Source of the DNA: CADEED01 sp020442965
GTDB taxonomy: Bacteria > Pseudomonadota > Gammaproteobacteria > Steroidobacterales > Steroidobacteraceae
Assembly (NCBI GenBank): GCA_041395525.1
Contig: JAWLAH010000007.1
Location: 1 to 64,000, forward strand
Reading direction: 5' to 3'
DNA: 64,000 nt
Notes under the pieces: generated by a model
Database searches by the model: none
What the model was told of the DNA's origin: nothing
What the model saw: the letters and a program-made list of their open reading frames with translations, nothing else
Shown here: piece by piece, positions 33,127 through 41,919 of the stretch
How positions within the stretch are numbered: position 1 is the first letter of the stretch
How the letters are laid out: each line of letters begins with the position of its first letter
Translations under genes and position numbers: made by a program

Positions 33127-35397
33127 CTACTGCCAACGATAGCCAAACGATAAGGTAACGGTACGCGGGGCGCCATAGAACACCGTGACATTGTTCTCCA
33201 GCCCCAGCGTCGGGAAATTGTAGCCGGCCGTCTTGTAGTCCTCGTCGGTCAGGTTCTTGCCATACAAACCTGCGGTCATGCGCCCGTCGTCCGATACCCA
33301 CACGAGTGAGGCATTGAGCAAGTTGTAAGCGTCCTGATCAATCTGTGGGACCGGCACTTCGAACTGGACGATCGAGCCCTTGTGCGACCAGTTGGCATTC
33401 ATGTTGAGGAGACCTGGGCCAACCGGTACGCCCACATTGAATCCGAGGCTCGCCATCAGTCTGGGCGTGTTTTGAATTCGCCGTTGGTCGGCGACGTTCA
33501 CGCCGTTGACGATCCATTCGTCGATCTTCGGATCGAGTGCGCTCAGGTTTGCCTGGATCGTGAACGCTGGTGTGACGCGCAACTCGCTCTCGAGTTCTAT
33601 GCCTTGAATCGTGGATTTGCCGGCATTGGTGACTGCGCCAACGAAGCCATCGCTAATGCCATCCCCGTCGGAATCAATCGGAATCGAGCCGGGAATTTGC
33701 ATGTCCTTGTAGTCGCTGTAGAACAGCGCCAGATTGGCGCGTGCGCGCCCATCGAGCAGGGTGCTCTTGAGCCCGACCTCGTAGGAATCAAGGATTTCTG
33801 GTTTATAGCCGCGGGCGACCTCGGGCGTCGAGAAGTTGGCGCCGCGCGGATCGAAGCTGCCCGCCTTGAATCCGCGGCTGTACGACGCGTAGGCGTTCAC
33901 GTCCGGGTTGAACGCATAACTTGCAACGATGCGCGGCGAGAAGTCGGTGAACGTGCGACTGGCCTCGAAGTCGCTGGTCGCCGCGAGAAAGATCGCATTG
34001 GTGTTGCCGAAGAACGGTGAACCGCCGGCACCAAGGTAGTTGGCACGGAAAATGTCCGCGGACCGTTTGTCGCGCGTGTAGCGACCGCCGACGCCGAGCG
34101 AGAATCGATCATTGATTTTGTACGTCCCATCGGCGAACACGGACCACGCCTTGGTGTCGACTGTTCCGCCCGTGTAGGCAGTGAGCGGTGCTCCAAAAAC
34201 CAGCCGGCCCGTCTGGCCGAGTACGACATCAAAGTCATTCGATGCGCTCGCGTCGAGGTAGTAAGCACCGACAATCATGTCGAAGCGGTCGGCCGAGTAC
34301 TGCAGCTGAAACTCCTGGCTGAGTTGGTCATTGTCATAAATTACCGGCGCGTCGAAATCATCGACGGCGAGGCTGTCGAAGTCGATAACCGACTCCGTGT
34401 AGTCCTCGCGATACGCCGTGATGGACTTCAGCATGACGGCGTCGGTCAGCCGCCACTCCAGCGTGGCATGTACGCCCTTGGACTTGACCTCATTGTTGCC
34501 GCCGATGCCGGCGGTCGAGATGTTGGTGCTTGCACCCGCCAGCGTATCGCGCAAATCGTCCAGCACGGGCAGCATGCTGACGACCGCCGGATTCACACGG
34601 TGCCCAGCGACTGGATCGGATTTGTCGTCGGTGTAGTCGGCCGTGAGGCGAATGAACAGCGAGTCGTTCGGCAGGAACTCGAAACTCACGCGTCCCGCGA
34701 GCACGTCCTTGTTGTAGTTCTCCTGGCCGGTCGTTAGATTCTTGCCATAGCCATCACGATTGAGCGACGCGACAGTCGCGCCAAAACGCACGTGGTCGCC
34801 CAGCGGGACGGCAATCCTGCCGACACCGTCGAGCTGTCCATAGTCACCCACGGACGCTTTGAGTTGCGCTTCGAAGTGATCAGTGAGGCGTCGCGTGACG
34901 TACTTGATCGCGCCACCCACTGCATTGCGACCATAGAGCGTGCCTTGCGGGCCGCGCAGTATCTCGATGCGCTCGATGTCGAAGATGTCCAGCAGCGCGC
35001 CCTGTGGGCGCGCGATGTATACATCGTCCACATAGAGCGCGACACCCTGCTCGAAGCCCGCCAGCGGATCTTGTTGTCCGACGCCACGTATGAACGCCGT
35101 CAACGTGGAGTTGGTCGCGCGGGATGGTTCGAGCGTGACGCTCGGCACGAACTGCGCGAGTTCGGCGATGTCGGACGCGCCGACCTGCTCGAGCGAGGTG
35201 GCGGAGAATGCGCTGACCGCGAGTGGCACATCCTGCAGCGTCTCCTCACGACGCCGCGCGGTGACCACCACCTCGGCGAGCTGGTCTCCCCCAGCTCGCT
35301 CGGTGCCCTGCGCCGAGGCGAACGGAGATTGGAAGCAGGGAGCTGCGAGCACCGTGCCGAGTGCGATTGCGAGCGTGCGCGTTGACAGGCGGAACAT
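33127..35397 (-). CDS. TonB-dependent outer-membrane receptor
   Basis: TonB-driven importer of 756 residues. A signal peptide (about 1-29, ending ASAQG) is followed by a TonB box LAEVVVTARRREE and a plug with IRGVGQQDP and IERIEILRGPQGTLYGRNAVGGAIKYVTRR. The barrel closes with VTLSFGYRWQ. The motif set is that of the receptors that sphingomonad-like bacteria use for organic substrates rather than siderophores. It is the first gene of the ligase/esterase/hydrolase/MFS operon and is divergent from a TetR gene with a long palindrome between them. Confidence 0.94.
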   Translation of the reverse strand: MFRLSTRTLAIALGTVLAAPCFQSPFASAQGTERAGGDQLAEVVVTARRREETLQDVPLAVSAFSATSLEQVGASDIAELAQFVPSVTLEPSRATNSTLTAFIRGVGQQDPLAGFEQGVALYVDDVYIARPQGALLDIFDIERIEILRGPQGTLYGRNAVGGAIKYVTRRLTDHFEAQLKASVGDYGQLDGVGRIAVPLGDHVRFGATVASLNRDGYGKNLTTGQENYNKDVLAGRVSFEFLPNDSLFIRLTADYTDDKSDPVAGHRVNPAVVSMLPVLDDLRDTLAGASTNISTAGIGGNNEVKSKGVHATLEWRLTDAVMLKSITAYREDYTESVIDFDSLAVDDFDAPVIYDNDQLSQEFQLQYSADRFDMIVGAYYLDASASNDFDVVLGQTGRLVFGAPLTAYTGGTVDTKAWSVFADGTYKINDRFSLGVGGRYTRDKRSADIFRANYLGAGGSPFFGNTNAIFLAATSDFEASRTFTDFSPRIVASYAFNPDVNAYASYSRGFKAGSFDPRGANFSTPEVARGYKPEILDSYEVGLKSTLLDGRARANLALFYSDYKDMQIPGSIPIDSDGDGISDGFVGAVTNAGKSTIQGIELESELRVTPAFTIQANLSALDPKIDEWIVNGVNVADQRRIQNTPRLMASLGFNVGVPVGPGLLNMNANWSHKGSIVQFEVPVPQIDQDAYNLLNASLVWVSDDGRMTAGLYGKNLTDEDYKTAGYNFPTLGLENNVTVFYGAPRTVTLSFGYRWQ

Positions 35398-35453
35398 ATA
35401 TCCTCCATACCGGTACGGGCCGGCTTAATTCAGCGATCGTTGAACGGTAGGCT

Positions 35454-35482
35454 CAACAGGTGTTGAATGTCAATACCTGTTG
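35454..35482. promoter_or_regulatory. 29-bp palindromic operator, probable TetR-regulator site
   Basis: The left arm CAACAGGTGTTGA and right arm TCAATACCTGTTG are separated by ATG; 12 of 13 arm positions are complementary. It lies in the 123-bp gap between the TonB receptor and the TetR gene, 39 bp from the TetR start and 57 bp from the receptor start, which is where an autoregulated divergent operator would be. Overlapping it on the left, GTTGA/TCAAC forms a second small inverted repeat (35440-35458). Confidence 0.8.
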
Positions 35483-35520
35483 TGCCGGCGCAACGGCTGC
35501 GACCTGCCTAAGGAGAACCA

Positions 35521-36219
35521 ATGACCGCCAAGAGAGCGTCGCCCCCCGCACCAGCGGGACGCGAAAAGATCCTCGATGCAGCAGAGGCGTTATTCGCCGA
35601 ACGTGGCTTCTTTGGCGTCACCATGCGACAGATCTCCGAGCGGGCAGGCGTCGACGTGGCGCTGCCTAACTACTACTTCGGCTCGAAGCAGGGGCTGTTC
35701 GATGGCGTATTCTTGCGACGCGCTGAAATACTCAACGCTCGCCGCAGCGAGGCGCTGGAGCGCGCACTGGCGACGACAGCGGACGGCAGGCCGGAACTGG
35801 CCGGGATTATTGACGCCTTCTTGCGGCCTATCCGTGACGCGCAGTCGAGTGCGGATGTTGGGTGGCGCAATTACTGTCGGCTGGTTGCGCTAGTGAATAG
35901 CTCACCGGTCTGGGCGCGGATGATGACCTCGCATTTCGATGCTCTCGTCAGCAAGTTCGTTAGCGCATTGCGACTTGCACTCCCGGATGTGGAAATGAAG
36001 GATCTATACTGGGCCTACCACTTCCTGTCCGGTTCTTTGACACTAACAATGGCGGATACTGGACGTATCGATGCGCTATCAGGTGGGCTGTGCCATTCGG
36101 AGAATGCTCGTGACGCCTATGCACACATGAAGGAGTTCTACACGGCGGCGTTCGTCGGCCTTGCGAAGTCGAGCGCGCGTAGTGCTACCAAGAAAGCTAG
36201 CCGTCGAACGAAGGCGTAG
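35521..36219 (+). CDS. TetR/AcrR family transcriptional regulator
   Basis: Dimeric repressor of 232 residues. The N-terminal helix-turn-helix (about 14-60) reads ILDAAEALFAERGFFGVTMRQISERAGVDVALPNYYFGSKQGLFD, in two overlapping halves characteristic of TetR. The C-terminal ligand-binding domain has YRLVALVNSSPVWARMM and a Lys/Arg-rich tail. An AAGGAG site precedes the ATG. It is divergent from the catabolic operon and next to a 29-bp palindrome, so it probably represses both itself and that operon until a ligand, perhaps an acyl-CoA, binds. Confidence 0.9.
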   Translation: MTAKRASPPAPAGREKILDAAEALFAERGFFGVTMRQISERAGVDVALPNYYFGSKQGLFDGVFLRRAEILNARRSEALERALATTADGRPELAGIIDAFLRPIRDAQSSADVGWRNYCRLVALVNSSPVWARMMTSHFDALVSKFVSALRLALPDVEMKDLYWAYHFLSGSLTLTMADTGRIDALSGGLCHSENARDAYAHMKEFYTAAFVGLAKSSARSATKKASRRTKA

Positions 36220-36291
36220 CTCGTCACGATTCGTCGGAGCGGCACTTGCAGAGTGTTCGGGGGTGACGCCCGCAGTCCTCTGCGCAGTCTG

Positions 36292-36999
36292 TCAGCCCTC
36301 GAAGAACCCCATCTTGACCCCGGCCAACTGAATGACGTCGTTGTCAGTCAGTCGCTTGGCCTGTGCACCGATCGGCGTGCCATTGACCTGCGGGTAGTCG
36401 TTCTCTTTCTCGCTCTCGACGTGCACGATAAAGAAACCGTCCTGCCGGCGTGTGATCGCGGCGACCTGCACCCCAGGGCGGCCGAGCGTCGTCAACGCCT
36501 TGTTGAGCTCGAGCTCGCGCCCGGCGAACGCGCCGGACAAAACCTGCAGCTTGGCTTTTGCCACGGCCACCTTGCCGTCGCCGGCCAAGCTGCGACGAAC
36601 GCCGCTGGCGGAGACGTTCGAGGCGGCTTTGGCCGCGGCAGCCTGAATCTTGCCGACCGGGCGTGACGAGGGCTGGATGACCATCGTCTTCTCGAATTCG
36701 TCTTGCGCCTCGTCGTCCTCGACGAAGCGTAGCTGGTGGTGACCAACGGTGACGACGTCGCCATGCTGCATGGCGTGCTTCTTGATGAGCTTGCCGTTGA
36801 CGTAGGTGCCGTTGGTACTGTTGAGATCCTCGAGAAATGAATCGTTCAAGATATTGATAATCAACGAGTGATGACCCGACACGGCCGGGTTATCAATGCG
36901 GATATCGTTGTCCGGGAGCCGGCCAATGGTGTACCGCTCCTTATTCATGTTGTATTCGGCCATTACCTGACCGTCCAGGCTCAACACTAACCGTGCCAT
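36292..36999 (-). CDS. double FHA-domain protein
   Basis: Phosphothreonine-binding protein of 235 residues. The first FHA domain (about 20-95) has the full binding set: GR, the SGHH segment and NSTNGTYVNG. A linker rich in Ala, Lys and Ser follows, then a second, more divergent FHA domain (about 148-235, FAGRELELNKALTTLGRPG through VNGTPIG). It starts 15 bp after a PP2C phosphatase gene, forming a Thr-phosphorylation signalling pair. The partner kinase is not in the window. Confidence 0.92.
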   Translation of the reverse strand: MARLVLSLDGQVMAEYNMNKERYTIGRLPDNDIRIDNPAVSGHHSLIINILNDSFLEDLNSTNGTYVNGKLIKKHAMQHGDVVTVGHHQLRFVEDDEAQDEFEKTMVIQPSSRPVGKIQAAAAKAASNVSASGVRRSLAGDGKVAVAKAKLQVLSGAFAGRELELNKALTTLGRPGVQVAAITRRQDGFFIVHVESEKENDYPQVNGTPIGAQAKRLTDNDVIQLAGVKMGFFEG

Positions 37000-37014
37000 G
37001 CTCTCGCCTCGACT

Positions 37015-37839
37015 TTAGCTGAACCAGCTCAAAATCTTGTCAACCACACTACGCTTTGCAGGAAACAACTCGACCGCCTGCGCCAGGAGTATCGAGATGT
37101 TATCCCGACCGCCGTTGTCGTTGGCAAGCTGAATCAATTGTTTAGCGACCTCTTCCAGATTAGCACCAAAGGTGTGGATCGTTAAGCGGATATCCTCATC
37201 CTGCACCATATCCGACAGGCCGTCGGAGCACAGCGCGTAGATATCGCCTTTCTCGACCGGCAACTCCTTGATTTCTACGTCGACGGTCGCCTCTACTCCA
37301 AGCGCGCGCGTCACGTAGTTCTTGTTGGCGGCGCGCTGCGCTTCCTCGGGGGTGTAGAAGCCGCGATCCACCAATTCCTGCAACAGCGAGTGATCTAAAG
37401 TCACTTGCGACAATTTGTTCGACCGGACGCGGTAGAGGCGCGAATCGCCGACGTGCGCAATGGAGATCTGGTTGTCGTGGAACAGCGCGGCGACCACCGT
37501 GGTGCCCATGCCCTCGCACTCGGCCTGGGTGCGCGCGGTTTGGTAGATGATCTTGTTGGCGCGATGAATCGCGTCGCGCAGAATGATCGAGGGACGCGAC
37601 AGGCCGGAGGCGACATCCCGGCGCTGCAAGTCCTCGCGCTCAATCCCCTCGCGAACCAGATTGACGATCGTCTTGACAGCGATACCACTGGCGACCTCGC
37701 CGGCGTTATAACCGCCCATACCGTCGGCCAGTACAACGAGACCCAGGTCATCATGCGATGCGATCGTGTCCTCGTTGTGCTCGCGGACTTTGCCCGTATC
37801 GGTCAGTCCCACGCACACGAGGTTGCCGCGTAAGTTCAT
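37015..37839 (-). CDS. PP2C-family serine/threonine phosphatase
   Basis: Cytoplasmic metal-dependent phosphatase of 274 residues. Metal-binding motifs are present in order: REHNED, VVLADGMGGYNAGE, AHVGDSRLYRVR, YALCSDGLSDMV and GGRDNISILL. This is the Stp/PrpC type that reverses Hanks-type kinase phosphorylation. It is cotranscribed with the FHA protein. Its ATG overlaps the stop of a possible 41-residue upstream reading frame (ATGA). Confidence 0.94.
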   Translation of the reverse strand: MNLRGNLVCVGLTDTGKVREHNEDTIASHDDLGLVVLADGMGGYNAGEVASGIAVKTIVNLVREGIEREDLQRRDVASGLSRPSIILRDAIHRANKIIYQTARTQAECEGMGTTVVAALFHDNQISIAHVGDSRLYRVRSNKLSQVTLDHSLLQELVDRGFYTPEEAQRAANKNYVTRALGVEATVDVEIKELPVEKGDIYALCSDGLSDMVQDEDIRLTIHTFGANLEEVAKQLIQLANDNGGRDNISILLAQAVELFPAKRSVVDKILSWFS

Positions 37840-37961
37840 ACGCAGACCTTGGCGCAGACGCCAAACCGCTTGTTGTAATCTGTCTCGGCCAAAACTGTCT
37901 CGATCTCGCCCCGCGGTATCAGCACACTTTCGTTAAAGTGAACGACTTGCTGCATGGCCAT
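37836..37961 (-). CDS. possible small protein coupled to the PP2C gene
   Basis: A 41-codon frame from ATG 37961 (MAMQQVVHFNESVLIP to the end KRFGVCAKVCV). Its TGA overlaps the PP2C ATG by 4 bases, an arrangement used for translational coupling elsewhere in this window. I see no good ribosome-binding site and do not recognise the sequence; it might be a leader peptide or chance. The remaining 226 bp up to radA hold nothing I can name. Confidence 0.35.
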   Translation of the reverse strand: MAMQQVVHFNESVLIPRGEIETVLAETDYNKRFGVCAKVCV

Positions 37962-38187
37962 GGCTAACGGGCAATAGGCAATGCATCACAATTCGTCCCG
38001 CGGGCAAGCCGCAGGAACGCCTCGTCGGACCCAAGTGCCGCCAAATCTGGCGCTCTTTGGTGCCGCAATGCTAAACAACGGAGCACGCCGGTGCATTGTA
38101 TTTGTGCACAGTCTGAGACCTCGATTTCGCTGCAATCGGACCTGCGTCGCGCTCGGGACTCGGGGATTCTCCCAATGAGCGATCATT

Positions 38188-39561
38188 ATGAGTAGGGGCG
38201 CGGTGGTGTTTGCCTGCCGTGAGTGCGGGGCGGAGTCGGTCAAGTGGCAAGGCCAGTGTGCGCAATGTGGCGCATGGAACACGCTGGAGTCTCGCGCTGT
38301 GACGCGGGTCGCCAAATCGTCCCGCGGACCGGTGGCCGGCACCAATAGTGTGAGCAAGCTGGCGTTGCCGATGACAGCCGTGGACCCTGAGTCGCGCGGG
38401 CGGGTCACGACTGGCACGACAGAGCTCGATCGTGTATTGGGCGGCGGCTTGGTGCGTGGCTCCGTCACGCTGCTCGGCGGGGACCCGGGAATTGGCAAGT
38501 CCACGCTGCTGCTGCAAGTCGCGGCGCATTGCGCCGCGGCAGCGCCTGTTCTGTATGCGAGCGGCGAGGAGTCGGTCAGCCAGATTGGTCTACGCGCGGA
38601 GCGTCTGACGCTCAAGGCTGCGGCGCTGCACGTTCTCGCCGAAGTGGATCTGGACGCCGCACTCGATGCCACTCGCGCCACCGGTGCGCAGCTGCTGATC
38701 GTCGATTCCATCCAGACCGCGAACTCGGCCGCGCTCGATACGGCCGCGGGCGGCGTCTCGCAACTGCGGGAGTGCACGGCGCAGCTGGTGCGTTTCGCAA
38801 AGTCGACGGCGACCAGTGTCGTGATCATCGGGCATGTCACGAAGGAGGGCGCGATCGCCGGCCCGCGTGTACTCGAGCACCTGGTCGACACTGTGCTGTA
38901 TTTCGAGAGCGACGCGAGTTCGCGCTTTCGAATCGTACGAGCAACCAAGAACCGGTTCGGGCCAGTTGGCGAGCTGGCGTTCTTCCATATGGACGAGGCT
39001 GGGCTGCGCGAAGTGCGCAATCCGTCCGCCATCTTCTTGTCGCGAGCACCGCAGGCCGCGCCGGGCAGCGTCGTCACCGTGACACGCGATGGTCAACGGC
39101 CGTTGTTAGTGGAATTGCAGGCCTTGGTCGATCGGATGCGATTTGGCGCTCCGCGACGTCTGGCACAGGGTCTGGATGCGGGCCGGATGTCGATGTTGCT
39201 CGCCGTGTTGAATCGCCACGCCGGCACCAATCTGCAAGAGCACGATGTGTTTGCAAATGTGGTCGGCGGGCTCGAAATCAGCGAGACGGGCAGCGACTTG
39301 CCCCTGGTGCTCGCACTGGCATCGTCGTTGCGCGATCGGGCGCTGCCGCAGCACTTGATCGCGTTTGGCGAGCTGGGTCTCACCGGCGAGCTGCGACCCG
39401 TGGCCTATGGGGAAGAGCGGCTCCGGGAGGCCGCGAAGCAGGGCTTTACCCGGGCAATCGTGCCGGTCGGCAACGCGCCGCGCAAATCCATTGGCGGGCT
39501 CGATGTCGTGGCGGTAGCGCGCATCGATCAGGCCATCGACGCGGCGTTCGACCGCCTATAA
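38188..39561 (+). CDS. radA: DNA repair protein RadA
   Basis: RecA-like branch-migration helicase that aids recombination repair. The N-terminal zinc finger is C10-x2-C13 and C24-x2-C27. Walker A is GDPGIGKS (98-105). The RadA-specific motif KNRFG is near residue 253, and a Lon-like C-terminal domain follows (DLPLVLALASSLRD, GELGLTGELRPV). The 457 residues are normal. ffh follows after 7 bp. Confidence 0.96.
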   Translation: MSRGAVVFACRECGAESVKWQGQCAQCGAWNTLESRAVTRVAKSSRGPVAGTNSVSKLALPMTAVDPESRGRVTTGTTELDRVLGGGLVRGSVTLLGGDPGIGKSTLLLQVAAHCAAAAPVLYASGEESVSQIGLRAERLTLKAAALHVLAEVDLDAALDATRATGAQLLIVDSIQTANSAALDTAAGGVSQLRECTAQLVRFAKSTATSVVIIGHVTKEGAIAGPRVLEHLVDTVLYFESDASSRFRIVRATKNRFGPVGELAFFHMDEAGLREVRNPSAIFLSRAPQAAPGSVVTVTRDGQRPLLVELQALVDRMRFGAPRRLAQGLDAGRMSMLLAVLNRHAGTNLQEHDVFANVVGGLEISETGSDLPLVLALASSLRDRALPQHLIAFGELGLTGELRPVAYGEERLREAAKQGFTRAIVPVGNAPRKSIGGLDVVAVARIDQAIDAAFDRL

Positions 39562-39568
39562 TTGCGCC

Positions 39569-40942
39569 ATGGCATTGTTCGACAACCTCACCGGGCGGCT
39601 ATCGCGCACGGTCCAGAACCTGCGCGGCCGCGGTCGCATCAGCGACGACAATATCGCCGAGACGCTGCGCGACGTGCGCATGGCGCTGCTCGAGGCCGAC
39701 GTCGCGTTGCCCGTGGTCAAGACCTTTATCGAGGGCGTCAAGGCCAAGGCGCTGGGCGCTGAGGTGGCTACCAGTCTGACGCCCGGTCAGGCGCTGATTG
39801 GCATACTGCACAAGGAACTGGCCGAGCTCATGGGCGCTGGTTCCCGCGCCGCGTTCCAGCTGCGCGCCACGCCGCCGGTGGTCGTTTTGTTAGCCGGGTT
39901 GCAAGGAGCAGGCAAGACTACCACGGCCGCAAAACTGGCGCGTTGGCTGATCGAAAGCCAGGACAAGCGTGTGTTACTCGTTAGCACCGACATCCGCCGA
40001 CCGGCCGCGGTTCTGCAGTTGCAGCGGCTCGCCGAGCAGGTAAGCGCCGATTTCTTCCCGACCGATCCAGCGCTATCGCCCGCCGCGATCGCTGCGGCGG
40101 CGCTCGAGCAGGCGCGGCGTGGCGTGTTCGATGTGCTGATCGTCGATACGGCGGGCCGCTTGCACATCGATACGGAGCTGATGGACGAGGTGCGGCAAAT
40201 CGAGGCGGCGGTGGCGACGCATGAGCGCTTGTTCGTGGTCGATTCGATGGCGGGCCAGGATGCGGTGAATTCGGCGCGTGCCTTTGGAGAGGCGCTGGAT
40301 CTCACCGGCATCGTGCTCACCAAGACCGATGGCGATGCTCGCGGGGGCGCGGCGCTCTCGGTTCGCCAGGTCACCGGCAAACCCATCGTCTTCATGGGTG
40401 TCGGCGAGAAGACCGATGCGTTGCAACCGTTCGACGCCGAGCGGATGGCGAATCGCATCCTTGGCATGGGCGACGTGGTGGCCCTGGTAGAGCAGGTCGG
40501 CAAACAGATCGACGCCGAGGAAGCGCAGCGGCTCGCCAAGAAGGTGGCCAAGGGCAAGCGCTTCGATCTCGTGGACCTCAAGAGCCAGCTGGAGCAGCTG
40601 CAGAAGATGGGTGGTATGAGTTCCCTGATGGACAAACTGCCCCAAGCGGCCACCCGCGGAGCTGCGCCGGTTGAGAATGGCGATCGGGAGGTGCGCCGGC
40701 AACTCGCAATCATCAATTCGATGACGCAACGGGAGCGGCGGCAGCCAGGCCTCTTGGACGGGTCGCGGCGGCGGCGCATCGCGGCGGGCGCGGGCGTTCA
40801 GGTGCAGGACGTTAACCGCCTGATGAGGCAGTTTCTCGAGATGCAGAAAATGATGAAGGGCATGCAGGGCGGGCGGTTGAAACGCATGCTGGGCGCCTTT
40901 AAAGGGGGCGTGCCACCGGGCTTTCCGGGCGGGCCGGCCTGA
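39569..40942 (+). CDS. ffh: signal recognition particle protein Ffh
   Basis: GTPase of the signal recognition particle, which targets nascent membrane proteins. N domain (about 1-85), then the G domain with GLQGAGKTT (110-118), DTAGR and TKTDGDARGG. The C-terminal M domain is methionine-rich (FLEMQKMMKGMQGGRLKRM) and binds signal peptides and 4.5S RNA. The 457 residues are normal. It starts 7 bp after radA. Confidence 0.97.
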   Translation: MALFDNLTGRLSRTVQNLRGRGRISDDNIAETLRDVRMALLEADVALPVVKTFIEGVKAKALGAEVATSLTPGQALIGILHKELAELMGAGSRAAFQLRATPPVVVLLAGLQGAGKTTTAAKLARWLIESQDKRVLLVSTDIRRPAAVLQLQRLAEQVSADFFPTDPALSPAAIAAAALEQARRGVFDVLIVDTAGRLHIDTELMDEVRQIEAAVATHERLFVVDSMAGQDAVNSARAFGEALDLTGIVLTKTDGDARGGAALSVRQVTGKPIVFMGVGEKTDALQPFDAERMANRILGMGDVVALVEQVGKQIDAEEAQRLAKKVAKGKRFDLVDLKSQLEQLQKMGGMSSLMDKLPQAATRGAAPVENGDREVRRQLAIINSMTQRERRQPGLLDGSRRRRIAAGAGVQVQDVNRLMRQFLEMQKMMKGMQGGRLKRMLGAFKGGVPPGFPGGPA

Positions 40943-41059
40943 GTTCGATCCGTGCCCCTTTCGCTGACTGGCGAATCTGCGTAGAATTTGCGCTCATTTT
41001 TGGCCGACCCGGGCGCTAATGCGCGGGCGCGGGCCGTGTAATCAAAGGGTTTGCAAGAC

Positions 41060-41323
41060 ATGGTGACGATCCGCCTGACACGACGTGGCGCCAAGAATTC
41101 GCCGTTCTATCACGTGATGGTGACCGATAGCCGCAAGCGCCAGGGCGGTAAGGCATTGGAGCAGGTGGGTTTCTTCAACCCGGTCGCTCGCAAGAGTGAT
41201 GTCAAACTGCGCCTGGATTTGCCGCGCATCGACTACTGGCTGTCCAAGGGCGCGCAGCAATCCGATCGCGTCAAGCAGCTGGTAACGACTTTCCGCAAGA
41301 GCAGCGCGAGCGCTGCCGCCTGA
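41060..41323 (+). CDS. rpsP: 30S ribosomal protein S16
   Basis: Small-subunit assembly protein. I start at ATG 41060 (MVTIRLTRRGAKN), the normal S16 N-terminus; an in-frame TTG 9 bases earlier would add three residues. PFYHVMVTDSRKRQGGKALEQVGFFNP is the family signature. It is first of rpsP-rimM-trmD-rplS. Confidence 0.97.
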   Translation: MVTIRLTRRGAKNSPFYHVMVTDSRKRQGGKALEQVGFFNPVARKSDVKLRLDLPRIDYWLSKGAQQSDRVKQLVTTFRKSSASAAA

Positions 41324-41377
41324 CACATCGTTTGCGCGGTCGCTCCGGCGGCCGTTTGACGCTGGTGTGACACTGGT

Positions 41378-41884
41378 GTGACTAACAAGGGGTGGATCGA
41401 GCTCGGTCGCATCGGAGCCCCGAACGGGGTGCGAGGCTGGGTCAAGGTGCAGTCGTTCATGGCACGGCCCGAGGATATCTTCGAGCGGCGTGACTGGTTG
41501 GTACGATCGGCCGATGACTTGCGTGCGCCGTTGACTTTGGTGGAATGGCGGCAGCATGGCGACGGCTGGATCGCCAAGTTCGCGGGTATCGATGAGCGCA
41601 ACGGCGCGGCGAAATTGACGGGCGCGTGGATCGAGATTGAGCGCGAGCGTTTGCCGCCGACAGCAAGCAGCGAGTACTACCTGAGCGATCTGGTGGGGCT
41701 CGAGGTGCGTAATCTCGAGGGCTCGGTACTCGGGGTAGTCGATCACTTCGTGACCACGCCGGGGAACGATGTGATGGTCGTGCGCGGCGAGCGCGACCAT
41801 TGGTTGCCGGTCACTCAGCAGCATCTGCTGCGGGTGAATCAGGCCAGCCGGTCGATCGAAGTGGATTGGCCGGTCGATTTTTGA
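41378..41884 (+). CDS. rimM: 16S rRNA processing protein RimM
   Basis: Assembly factor for the 30S head that binds S19. The N-terminal domain begins IELGRIGAPNGVRGWVKV, and the C-terminal PRC-barrel has YYLSDLVGLEV and LLRVNQASRSIEVDWPVDF. It starts at GTG 41378. The 168 residues are normal. Confidence 0.96.
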   Translation: MTNKGWIELGRIGAPNGVRGWVKVQSFMARPEDIFERRDWLVRSADDLRAPLTLVEWRQHGDGWIAKFAGIDERNGAAKLTGAWIEIERERLPPTASSEYYLSDLVGLEVRNLEGSVLGVVDHFVTTPGNDVMVVRGERDHWLPVTQQHLLRVNQASRSIEVDWPVDF

Positions 41885-41919
41885 GCCAGGATTCTTGGGG
41901 TAGTCAGGCGGAGCGGCGT

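Noticed and set aside
38529..39779. 416-residue frame overlapping radA
   Set aside because: It is a phase shadow of radA, low in hydrophobic residues and without motifs.
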